15,904 bases of DNA from Actinomycetota bacterium. Its GTDB lineage: Bacteria; Cyanobacteriota; Vampirovibrionia; Obscuribacterales; Obscuribacteraceae. Positions 5,900 to 12,725 of the stretch are shown here, in pieces. The stretch is from the NCBI GenBank assembly GCA_903970355.1, contig CAJCIF010000064.1, forward strand, positions 1 to 15,904. The letters are read 5' to 3'. The notes beneath the pieces are model-generated. The model was not told the DNA's origin. It made no database searches and saw only the letters and a program-made list of their open reading frames with translations. Each line of letters starts with the position of its first letter. Position 1 is the stretch's first letter. Both the position numbers and the translations under genes were made by a program.

Positions 5900-6370
5900 A
5901 TGAACGTAATCGCAGTCCCAAATGATTTCTTAGGCTTAAAGGCAAGGCTTGGCCTAGTAACAGTTGCTCCCCTTTTTTGCTTGTATCTTTTCCACGAATT
6001 CATCTTTTGGAAATTCGACTACTGGTATGGACGCGAAACTATACTACCCAGAATAGAGCCAACACTTTCTGTCTTGATTGGAATGGTGGCTCTTGTTTGT
6101 GTGGTGGGGTTTAAACCGTGGTACCGGATACTTCCTTGTTTGCTTGTTGCTACTATTTCTACTCTCTTTCAGCAGCCTCTCTATAACGGCCTCTGCCATA
6201 TCTCCAGTTTGCTAGCTTATGCATATGCTTTTCTTGGCATACCTTTTTTGACCTACCTAGTTTTGGTTAAACCAAAACTAGGCGTCTTTTGCTTACCTGT
6301 TATTACGCCTTCTGTAGCTGCTTTTCTCGACTTCTACTTTTACTCTGGACTTGGTTCAAAAGGCTTCTAG
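5900..6370 (+). CDS. Small polytopic membrane protein, partner of peptidase copy 2
   Basis: With ATG 5900 the product is 156 residues; a longer frame from TTG 5864 adds 12 polar residues, but the ATG has AGGA 11 nt upstream and is preferred. It has about five hydrophobic segments (for example GLVTVAPLFCLYLF, TLSVLIGMVALVCVV, LLAYAYAFLGIPFLTYLVLV, LGVFCLPVITPSVAAF). The segment VKPKL before the last helix and the GLGSKG tail match the layout of the membrane protein at 1787-2200, suggesting distant paralogy. Both spacers between peptidase and membrane gene also carry a hairpin and then ACGTATTG (1732-1739 and 5859-5866). The coding sequence contains a 27-nt near-perfect palindrome at 6256-6282. 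No known family; role beside the peptidase is inferred from position. Confidence 0.7.
   Translation: MNVIAVPNDFLGLKARLGLVTVAPLFCLYLFHEFIFWKFDYWYGRETILPRIEPTLSVLIGMVALVCVVGFKPWYRILPCLLVATISTLFQQPLYNGLCHISSLLAYAYAFLGIPFLTYLVLVKPKLGVFCLPVITPSVAAFLDFYFYSGLGSKGF
6256..6282. repeat. 13-bp perfect inverted repeat inside a gene
   Basis: CCTAGTTTTGGTT (6256-6268), a single A (6269), then AACCAAAACTAGG (6270-6282). It encodes the LVLVKPKLG segment of the membrane protein. A T-rich stretch (TCTTTTGCTT) follows. Confidence 0.9.
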
Positions 6371-6574
6371 CTATACTTCAAACTTTTTGTATGAGTTCAC
6401 TAAACCATGTAGCAGATTTTTAAAGCGGGTAGTTAAAACCTCTGCCATTTTCCTTTTCGGCCTTTTTGCCTCTGGACTTTTGAGGCAATCCCAAGCCTTT
6501 AGGCACGATCCACGATTCTGCAACTTTCGTTAGGTCTTCGATTTAGCACTCCGCACGACAGTGCGCGTCGCGAA
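6371..6574. other. Intergenic stretch between convergent genes
   Basis: No supported gene. A plus-strand frame (TTG 6351 to 6533) overlaps the end of the membrane gene and encodes a partly hydrophobic 60-residue string; it has no ribosome binding site and I do not call it. A short hairpin, CGCAC-GACA-GTGCG, lies at 6552-6565, just beyond the end of the minus-strand frame. Confidence 0.4.
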
Positions 6575-6769
6575 TTAACGCAAGATAAATTTGACGATCT
6601 GTACCTGAGTAGATGACTGTTGTAAAGGCTTCCAAGTACCATCAACTTGACGCTTTTGTGCACCTAGTTCGATGAACACTAGCCTTTTTTGAAAGGATGC
6701 GGACTGCACTTGCAAGGGAGAACTAGATGTTAGAACACGCGTTTGCGTGTTTGACACGCTACAAGTTAC
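6575..6769 (-). pseudogene. In-frame continuation after the stop of the HEPN-type gene
   Basis: The frame of the gene at 6770-7387 reads ...AISLQE, TGA, and then stays open for 64 more codons to TAA at 6575 (VTCSVSNTQTRVLTSSS... QVQIVKFILR). The composition looks protein-like. A GTG at 6757 could start a separate 60-residue ORF, but no ribosome binding site is seen. The simplest reading is that the TGA truncates an originally longer protein; a TGA readthrough or a chance open frame are alternatives. Confidence 0.3.
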
Positions 6770-7387
6770 TCATTCTTGCAATGAGATTGCAGAATGCTCA
6801 AAATGATTAGAAAAGACGATTTTTTCTTCATTCGTCCAAAATTCTCGTATCCGAGCTGAGGCGACGAGGAAATCAATGTATTGTATCAGCCTATCCCTTG
6901 CGCTGGGACCGTATTTGAAGGGCTCCGTTCGAATCCTGGCTAGCCGTGCGAAGTTGACTATACACAGTGCTGCAAGCGTTACGGCTAACGTGCTCTCATC
7001 ACATTCTTGACCGCTGTGGACTAGCCGGTTGCGAATTCCGAATGCCTTTTGTATGTCAGCAATTGATATCGTGCTTCCTACCAATATTGAAATTCGCTTT
7101 TGAACCTTCACAAAGTCGCTGTCGCTCACTCCATGAGATAAGAGAATTTCTATCGCGGAGATAGAAAGTAAGACCCTAGCCGCATGAGAACGCTCTGATG
7201 CTGCCCGAACCAAGTGCAAGCAGGAACTTTTAAGCAGTTCTGTCAATTCCTTCGGAAAAATGCTTTTTCTATCTCTCAATGGAGCGATAGCACTGTATAG
7301 GTCTACGTACTCTGGAGATAAGAGCCTATCAAGTATTTCATTGCGAGACAACTTCTTGAAAGCTGAGCGATTAGTTACCCCGAACAC
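6770..7387 (-). CDS. HEPN-type protein with RNxxxH motif, 205 aa
   Basis: An all-helical-looking protein whose segment KAFGIRNRLVHSGQ (R119, N120, H124) matches the RNxxxH active-site motif of HEPN-domain proteins, many of which are metal-independent RNases in toxin-antitoxin and anti-phage systems. Helices before it (SHAARVLLSISAIEILLS) fit the fold. No nucleotidyltransferase (MNT) or other antitoxin gene is next to it. The start is unsatisfactory: the frame begins TGA-CTG-GTG, with GTG 7387 the only near start and no ribosome binding site. Upstream, another frame reads MHLVRDRPVLSVRETHEF... to a TAA at the same place, which could be a frameshifted N-terminus. Together with the in-frame TGA at the 3' end, the gene may be decaying. 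HEPN assignment is fairly firm; an RNase role is inference. Confidence 0.6.
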   Translation of the reverse strand: MFGVTNRSAFKKLSRNEILDRLLSPEYVDLYSAIAPLRDRKSIFPKELTELLKSSCLHLVRAASERSHAARVLLSISAIEILLSHGVSDSDFVKVQKRISILVGSTISIADIQKAFGIRNRLVHSGQECDESTLAVTLAALCIVNFARLARIRTEPFKYGPSARDRLIQYIDFLVASARIREFWTNEEKIVFSNHFEHSAISLQE

Positions 7388-7995
7388 CAGTCAGAAATTC
7401 GTGCGTTTCTCTGACGGATAAAACAGGTCTGTCTCTCACTAAATGCATGCCAGTCACCGGTTCTGGTGGGCTTTACAGCTTTGCGAGCTAGGCGCTAAGA
7501 CGGCGATTCGCTCTCAATGTTATTTTCACAATTAGATTATGTGCGGCTTTCAAGCAAAATCGTCAACACTTCGCAGAGTTCTCATATCGAATGAAACGGT
7601 CCCGAATACATATTCCTGACGCAATCCAATCGGTTAGGTTACGTGCACACTTTCACAGATCTCTTCATTGTAATTACGACGGCTAGCCCTTTATCTCTGC
7701 GTTTCAACCAGGACATGCAACCCGCAATTTTGCGGATCAACTCGTAACGAAAGGACGAAATGTCTATTGTTGGACACAAGAAAGAGCTGAAGTTGCGCAT
7801 TGCGTAAGTCTGTTTAACCCGGCATGTCGTATTGAATGCTTTGGGGACGGTTTGAAGCAATTGGCACTGGCACCACTTGCGGTATCAGTTCGGTTGCCTC
7901 GAGCTGTTGTGTGCATTGGGTAACGCGGCACGGAGTTTTTTCTCCTCAAACGGGTGTTTGGGGGCTTTGTGCTGTATTTTCTAAGGGTAATTAAG
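7388..7995. other. Non-coding stretch before the HAD gene
   Basis: No full gene is seen. A possible 5' fragment of the HEPN gene lies at about 7388-7450 (minus). A 15-codon plus-strand ORF, ATG 7759 to TAA, follows AAAGGA and reads MSIVGHKKELKLRIA; it may be chance. A hairpin, CCTCAAAC (7944-7951) with GTTTGGGG (7956-7963), sits 32 bp before the HAD start codon and could be in its leader. Confidence 0.4.
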
Positions 7996-8808
7996 ATGAA
8001 CATTGGCATGGAAGCCGCCAGCTTTAACGCTGTGCAAAAGCTCGGGCTCGAACCTGGGCAACCGGTAGGTCTAACGGATCTGGACACTACCATCTATAAG
8101 CCTGATGGATACGGGTTTATGGTTGAAAACTTTAGTCGCGACCCAGAAGCTTGGTATGCAAGAGACAGGGAATTTAACCTCCCTGGTTCGAACATGACCT
8201 GTCGCGATCTCTTTCAGCACGCCTTCGACTTATGTCAGGCTAATGAAGGATTCAAGCTGGAATCCGTACTCGCTAGTTTGCAGGCTATTCATCAGAAGTT
8301 GGCCGGAACTGAGAATCTTGCCGCGCTTTTTGCTGTGGCTGGGATTCCGATGATCGCAGTTTCCAATGGGCTCCACGAGCTCGCTGGTCCTCTGCTTGAG
8401 CATCACGGCCTTAATTGGCCACTGATCGCGAACCACGCAACGATGAATGGAAACAAGAAGTATGTTTTCAACTCGTTGCATGGAGAAAACGGTGTGGACA
8501 AGAGTCTGATCGCAGACACTCTCATTGCGATGGGACATCCGATCGTTTGTGGATTTGGGGATTCCCGTTCCGACATTGGACTTGTGACGGGCGCAATCAA
8601 GTGTGGTGGTTTCGGGCTTGCCCGCCGTCACCTCGGATTGGCCCGTTGGTGTGAAACTAACGTCGAAGCTGACTCCTGGAGAAGCTATGATGTTTTCGAT
8701 CAAGAAACGCTTGCCTGGATATCAGACAAGCTTACTCGCTGGCAGGCATTGCGCCCAACGGCAGTACTTGGCGTTTCCACTAACAACACAACAGACGTTC
8801 CGCGATAA
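7996..8808 (+). CDS. HAD-superfamily phosphatase-like hydrolase
   Basis: A 270-residue protein carrying the four HAD motifs in order: motif I TDLDTT (D28 nucleophile, D30), motif II IAVSNG (S123), motif III around K169 in GVDKSLIAD, and motif IV GFGDSRSDIG (D189, D193). About 90 residues between motifs I and II form a C1-type helical cap, as in phosphoserine-phosphatase-like enzymes; cap residues set the substrate, which I cannot name. Soluble, no signal peptide. ATG 7996 is chosen over the upstream in-frame GTG 7954 because AAGGG lies 8 nt before it and the 14 extra residues would be hydrophobic and lie over a leader hairpin. The next two genes act on nucleosides or nucleotides, so a nucleotide phosphatase role is a reasonable but unproven guess. 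A strong terminator follows. Confidence 0.8.
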   Translation: MNIGMEAASFNAVQKLGLEPGQPVGLTDLDTTIYKPDGYGFMVENFSRDPEAWYARDREFNLPGSNMTCRDLFQHAFDLCQANEGFKLESVLASLQAIHQKLAGTENLAALFAVAGIPMIAVSNGLHELAGPLLEHHGLNWPLIANHATMNGNKKYVFNSLHGENGVDKSLIADTLIAMGHPIVCGFGDSRSDIGLVTGAIKCGGFGLARRHLGLARWCETNVEADSWRSYDVFDQETLAWISDKLTRWQALRPTAVLGVSTNNTTDVPR

Positions 8809-8819
8809 GCTGAGACTTT

Positions 8820-8871
8820 AACAAAGTTGGCGGTTGCCCGATGCAAATCGAGTACTGCCAGCTTTGTTTTT
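8820..8871 (+). terminator. Strong terminator after the HAD gene
   Basis: A 14-bp stem (8820-8833 with 8855-8868, two wobble pairs), 21-nt loop and a T-run at 8867-8871. A textbook Rho-independent terminator, 11 bp after the stop codon. Confidence 0.85.
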
Positions 8872-9344
8872 GTGCGATGTAATGCTATATAAGATAGTAA
8901 ATCCCGTCCGATTTCAGAAACGAACCATATCTGGTGCCAATCTATTAACGACTGGTTAAGACAAGACTGGCTTCTTAACCCAGTTTCGTTCAGGTTGAGA
9001 CTTCAAGCTTCGAATTTTATGATTACTGATTCACAAGCTGCGCAAGCGCTTGTCATGTCAACGACTGGATTTTCTGCTATCCCTTCACCCAGAAGTTCAT
9101 TTTTACTTTCTCGAAAGCCCAGTAGTTTCGTTTCCACTGTTTAACCTCACCTTAGTTGTGATGCGGGCTTGGCGGGCCTTAGGCATTAGACGGCAATCCC
9201 AAATCGGCATCACCAGGCACCTTTCTCTCAACCATAAAAACACAGTAGTTCAACTGCTGGATTTCCCGGTACAGGACGGGCTCGGTGTGAACTGCCTTTG
9301 TGGCGAATGCCAATCTTTAACCAAGAACCAGGAGACTACTTACC
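8872..9344. other. Long leader or intergenic region before the deoxyribosyltransferase-like gene
   Basis: No supported gene; a plus-strand frame at 9050-9541 is a shadow of the next gene in its 3' part and has no ribosome binding site. It contains the hairpin GGTTAAGA (8954-8961) with TCTTAACC (8973-8980), and a weaker nested one, AGTTCA (9247-9252) with TGAACT (9288-9293) around CCCG (9265-9268) and CGGG (9277-9280). TATAAG-like sequence near 8886-8892 could be a -10 element. GGAG at 9331-9334 serves the next gene. Confidence 0.4.
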
Positions 9345-10292
9345 ATGGAAACGAAAACACTCACGGTTTATTCGGCAGGGCCGGAAGGTTTTGCCGAGCC
9401 GACGCGCGCTTACATGTTCGGTCCATATCAGGCTTTGCTCAAAACTGTCTTTACCGGGGGTGTCATCAATCCCTGGGAGTTAACGAGCGATGTCGAAGTT
9501 ATGGCCGTCATTTCACTTCCATCCGGCCCCGATCGTGTTGAGAAGCTGGCGGCGCTTCACGATTTGATCGGGCAGCGCAATGCCAACGGCATCGAGCGGG
9601 CCAATACGATCGTCGCTAACCTTGAAGACGATGACAGCGGAACCGGGTCCGAAATTGGATACGGAGCCGCCCTCGGCAATTTCCTTTTCGGCATGATGAC
9701 GGACATTCGTCGTTCGGCCGATATCGATCCGTTTATCGCTTATTTGATTGAGCGAAGCGGCGGGGAAATCGTCCGGAAACTTGGTGATCTTTCCGAAGCC
9801 GTCGCTCGAGGAGCTGCTCGCGGACCGCACTACAACGGCGCCGCCAGAGCAACTTCTGATGTCGACCACAGAAAGCCGATCGTCTTTTTCGGAGGCCTTA
9901 TGGGCTATACCGAAGGAACGGAATGGTTCTGGCAAACCACTCTTCGACCGGCTCTGGAGGAGGCCGGATTGAAAGTGACTCGCCAACGCGATCTGCCGCA
10001 GGACAACGATCTCGGTGCCGAGATTGCGGCAGCAATTGAAGCAGCCGATCTTGTCGTTGTGGATCTCGACCGCCAGGAGATTCCGATCGGCACAGCGGCA
10101 ATCGCCGGCTTTGCCTATGGATACGGCAAGCCTGTCTTCGGCTACCGCTCCGACTTTCGCGCCTCCGGCGAAGAAGGGGCCGGCTTCAATCTGCAAGTGA
10201 AGTACTTTGTGTTGCACTCGGGTGGAGCGGTTGTGAACAGCACCGAGTTGCTCGTCTCGTCGATCACAGCTTATCTCGATGCGAAGGCTTAA
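9345..10292 (+). CDS. Tandem nucleoside 2-deoxyribosyltransferase-like protein
   Basis: A 315-residue protein with two copies of a nucleoside 2-deoxyribosyltransferase-like fold. Domain 1 (about 5-125) has VYSAGPEG, a central INPWE, and GTGSEIGYGAALG with the catalytic-type Glu E103. Domain 2 (about 176-312) has PIVFFGGLMGY, ADLVVVDLDR and GTAAIAGFAYGYGKPV; here Ile253 replaces the Glu, so this half is probably not catalytic. Classic enzymes of this family are about 150-170 residues and oligomeric, with active sites completed by a neighbour; a fused active-inactive pair is plausible. They transfer or hydrolyse the base of (deoxy)nucleosides. GGAG lies 10 nt before ATG 9345. The next gene is a cytidine deaminase, which supports nucleoside metabolism. 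Exact substrate unknown; a different Rossmann-like nucleotide-binding role is possible. Confidence 0.7.
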   Translation: METKTLTVYSAGPEGFAEPTRAYMFGPYQALLKTVFTGGVINPWELTSDVEVMAVISLPSGPDRVEKLAALHDLIGQRNANGIERANTIVANLEDDDSGTGSEIGYGAALGNFLFGMMTDIRRSADIDPFIAYLIERSGGEIVRKLGDLSEAVARGAARGPHYNGAARATSDVDHRKPIVFFGGLMGYTEGTEWFWQTTLRPALEEAGLKVTRQRDLPQDNDLGAEIAAAIEAADLVVVDLDRQEIPIGTAAIAGFAYGYGKPVFGYRSDFRASGEEGAGFNLQVKYFVLHSGGAVVNSTELLVSSITAYLDAKA

Positions 10293-10320
10293 GGCGATTT
10301 CTGTTTGATCGCCTTCTTAT
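10291..10320 (+). terminator. Hairpin after the deoxyribosyltransferase-like gene
   Basis: AAGGCGAT (10291-10298) pairs with ATCGCCTT (10308-10315), a 9-nt loop, then TTCTTATT. The stem starts within the stop codon. Confidence 0.65.
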
Positions 10321-10349
10321 TGGCACGCACTTTGTTGTGCAAATCGAAG

Positions 10350-10374
10350 ACGCGGTAGGGCTTTCCTGCCGCGT
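10350..10374 (+). terminator. Hairpin between the deoxyribosyltransferase-like and deaminase genes
   Basis: ACGCGGTAGG (10350-10359) pairs with CCTGCCGCGT (10365-10374), 10 bp with one wobble and a 5-nt loop, followed by TTCACTTT. It ends 14 nt before the GGAG site of the deaminase gene, so it could be a second terminator or an attenuator in that gene's leader. Confidence 0.5.
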
Positions 10375-10398
10375 TTCACTTTAAAACAGGAGACCTAA

Positions 10399-11319
10399 AT
10401 GACAGTTACTAAGCCGCTGATTGCTTTTTCCGCACTGAGTGTGGAAGAGCAAAATGACATTCACCTGGCACAAGGTGCTCTTGCGAGAGCTCGTGTGTCT
10501 CAGTCGGATTTCCGCGTCGCTTCGGCTCTTCGCGCCACAAATGGTGCGGGTGATCTGAAGAGTTTCCCGGGCTGTAATACCGAATATAGTGCGTGGGGGC
10601 TCACCTGCTGTGCGGAAAGAAAGGCGCTTCAGCAAGCCCTGGACGACGGTCACGATCGCTTGCTCTGCGTAACCCTTACATTCGCCAGATTGGCGGATAC
10701 GGGTATGGCTCCCTGCGGGTTGTGCCGAGGGGCACTGCTTGAATATGGGGGACGCGACCTGCAATTCAACTGCGTGGTCGATGCAAACTTCAGCGTTATG
10801 CGCTGGACAACGGGTGAATTTCTTCCGGAAAGGAATGTTCGCAAGAAAATTCACTGGCATGCTTTGGAACGAGAAGCACAAGACCTCTGCTCGCAGGCGC
10901 TCGTTGCCGCAAAAGAAGCCTATGCCCCGTATTCCGGTATCAAATCCGGCGTCGCCGTTCTCGCTCAAAACTCGGAAGGGCAAGAACGCATCTTCCGAGC
11001 CGGCCGCTTCGAAAATGCCAGCTATGGGGCGACGACAACCGCGGTCGAAATCGCCTGCGGTCTTGCTGCTACGCAAGGCTTCCGCAACGTCACCGCGCTG
11101 TCGTTCTCGCCCGGTGAAACCGCACACCAAAAAGTTCATCCCGTTTTCGTGGATGACGGCTTCGTTGAAATCAGCGGAGCGGAATTGCAAGTGGCGCGTG
11201 AGCGTGGTCTCAACGCGACCATTTTCAACATGCAGTGGGACGGACCGTTTGTCGGCGTCGCTTCACTAAACGACATGTTGCCTTACGGCTTTGGTCCGGA
11301 ATCGATGGGCCTTAGCTAA
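10399..11319 (+). CDS. cdd: Cytidine deaminase, two-domain (E. coli Cdd-like)
   Basis: Converts cytidine or deoxycytidine to uridine or deoxyuridine in pyrimidine salvage. The N-terminal half (about 20-130) carries the zinc site: C71-A-E73 (zinc Cys and catalytic Glu) and PCGLCR (C106, C109), plus the substrate-contacting GCNTE loop (58-62). The C-terminal half (about 175-290) repeats the fold (AYAPYSG, FENASYG) but has AVE where CAE is expected and no PCxxC, so it is a degenerate structural domain. The length, 306 residues, and the active-then-inactive order match the E. coli type rather than the 130-residue single-domain type. GGAG lies 6 nt before ATG 10399. The gene follows a nucleoside 2-deoxyribosyltransferase-like protein. 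Substrate could be a modified or unusual cytosine nucleoside. Confidence 0.88.
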   Translation: MTVTKPLIAFSALSVEEQNDIHLAQGALARARVSQSDFRVASALRATNGAGDLKSFPGCNTEYSAWGLTCCAERKALQQALDDGHDRLLCVTLTFARLADTGMAPCGLCRGALLEYGGRDLQFNCVVDANFSVMRWTTGEFLPERNVRKKIHWHALEREAQDLCSQALVAAKEAYAPYSGIKSGVAVLAQNSEGQERIFRAGRFENASYGATTTAVEIACGLAATQGFRNVTALSFSPGETAHQKVHPVFVDDGFVEISGAELQVARERGLNATIFNMQWDGPFVGVASLNDMLPYGFGPESMGLS

Positions 11320-11333
11320 CCACAACCGAATGA

Positions 11334-11375
11334 TAGGCTTGTGCGGTTGGCAACAATTTCAACCGCACAAGCCTA
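11334..11375. terminator. Strong bidirectional hairpin between convergent genes
   Basis: TAGGCTTGTGCGGTTG (11334-11349) and CAACCGCACAAGCCTA (11360-11375) form a perfect 16-bp stem with a 10-nt loop. It lies between the deaminase gene and the converging DUF2252 gene and probably ends both transcripts, although neither side has a long T-run. Confidence 0.75.
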
Positions 11376-11411
11376 CTACATTTCCGATAAATTACTATAT
11401 AGAATAATTAG

Positions 11412-12524
11412 TTATATTTGCTTCTTTTCACTAGGATGCGGGAGCGCCATGTAAGCTCGCCAATGCCGCCAATCATCCAGGACAGAGTCCTTCATTTCTT
11501 CAACGGCTTCAACGAGCCAGTTCCTTTTGAGCGTGGACATAAATTTCGAGATGCTTGCTATTTTGGCTTTCGATCCATTGTGGACGTTGGCTATTTCTCG
11601 CCCCATCGAATTGAACAAAAGGCGCTCATCTCTGGCTTGCGGCAACTCAGACAATTCAACCCGAGAACAATCCGGAGCCAATCGGCGTGCAATCCACTTG
11701 CCTCGCGCCTTGAGATAAGGATCGGGACAACGAATGGCATGATCGATTATCTGCTCGTAAAATGAGGTAGCACCATGAGTAGTACCATCTGCCCAGAATG
11801 CCGCCGATGGCAAAGATGACTTTACTTCTCGGGCAATCCGGCCGCCTCGATATTCCGCAATCGCCACGAAGCGCTGTCTGCCAAGTGAACCGATCCCTGC
11901 TCTTCGTTTAGCGACGCGATAACTGGCAAACTTTTCCGGAAACTGTCTTTCCAGTGCGCGAATTGCATCAGTTGGAGCGGATTGAACAGGGGATATTTGA
12001 GTATCCAGTCGTTGCCAGAAGTGCGTTGGGTTGCGGAGCACGCCGAAAGCCATGGCACGCAATTCAATGTTGCTTTCTGCCAGCACAAACGGCTTGCCGC
12101 CATGATTCAAACCATGTTCATAGCCATGGAGAATTTCAGCGCAGATTTCCGAGAGGTTGAGAGCAAGACGTGCGTCCGTTTCGGCAAGGTATGCGCTTGT
12201 CGCCAACCTGACAAGATCGTTAGCGAATGGCAGTGGATAAGCTTCATCGAAATCATTGACCCCCCAAACGAGTCTTCCTTCGCTGTCACGCCAGGTACCG
12301 AAGTTTTCAACGTGTAGATCCCCTACCGAAAGTATTTGCGGCGCTTTCTTGAGTTCTTTGCAGTTTTGAGTGAATAGTTGGGCCCAACGATAGTAAGTGG
12401 CGCGCAGAAATAAGAAGGCATCGGACGCCATATACTCATGCTTTTTTTGGAGATCGTCCAGCTCTACTTTGATTGATTTGGCGAGCCAGTCTTCAAACTC
12501 CCGGGTTGCCCTGACGATTTTCAT
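11412..12524 (-). CDS. DUF2252 family protein (kinase-like fold)
   Basis: A 370-residue soluble protein of the DUF2252 family. Diagnostic segments are SDAFLFLRATYYRW (34-47), SVGDLHVENFG (66-76, with the H71-x-x-N74 pattern of a catalytic loop) and WGVNDFDEA (87-95, an Asp-rich metal-binding motif), followed by PLPFANDLVRLATSA. In kinase-like folds these correspond to the catalytic HxxxxN/HxxN loop and the DFG-type Asp. The family's substrate is not established as far as I know. Length is somewhat short for the family (often 400-450). The start at 12524 has only weak purine-rich sequence upstream (GGACAAGA). It is divergent from the histidine kinase gene and converges on the deaminase gene, with no co-transcribed neighbour. 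Confidence 0.9.
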   Translation of the reverse strand: MKIVRATREFEDWLAKSIKVELDDLQKKHEYMASDAFLFLRATYYRWAQLFTQNCKELKKAPQILSVGDLHVENFGTWRDSEGRLVWGVNDFDEAYPLPFANDLVRLATSAYLAETDARLALNLSEICAEILHGYEHGLNHGGKPFVLAESNIELRAMAFGVLRNPTHFWQRLDTQISPVQSAPTDAIRALERQFPEKFASYRVAKRRAGIGSLGRQRFVAIAEYRGGRIAREVKSSLPSAAFWADGTTHGATSFYEQIIDHAIRCPDPYLKARGKWIARRLAPDCSRVELSELPQARDERLLFNSMGREIANVHNGSKAKIASISKFMSTLKRNWLVEAVEEMKDSVLDDWRHWRAYMALPHPSEKKQI

Positions 12525-12725
12525 TTAATCTTGTCCGATCTCTGAGGGCGTAGATCTAAGCACAAAAACAGACAAATGCAAAGCCTCGTTCCTCATCGCT
12601 TTCCCAATAATTTCAAAACTTCGCGGTACATTCCCCTAAGCTAAGCTATTTCTCCGGAATCCCAAAAAATACAACTACAAGAGCTCCTCCCAGCTCTATT
12701 TTCGCTCGCCATTTGTTCAAAACCC
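12525..12725. promoter_or_regulatory. Divergent promoter region, DUF2252 and histidine kinase
   Basis: This 201-bp gap must carry promoters for both directions, but I cannot assign convincing -35/-10 pairs. A hairpin, AGAGCT (12680-12685) CCTCCC AGCTCT (12692-12697), lies 29 bp before the kinase start; its loop is complementary to a Shine-Dalgarno core, and the kinase gene itself shows no such site. Confidence 0.35.

Noticed and set aside
7954..7995. Upstream GTG start for the HAD gene
   Set aside because: It lies within a leader hairpin, has no ribosome binding site, and ATG 7996 has AAGGG at the right distance.
9050..9541. 163-codon plus-strand frame before the deoxyribosyltransferase-like gene
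   Set aside because: Its 3' half is out of frame over a well-supported gene, and its 5' half has no ribosome binding site.
9513..10217. 234-codon minus-strand frame
   Set aside because: Antisense shadow of the deoxyribosyltransferase-like gene, whose motifs are clear.
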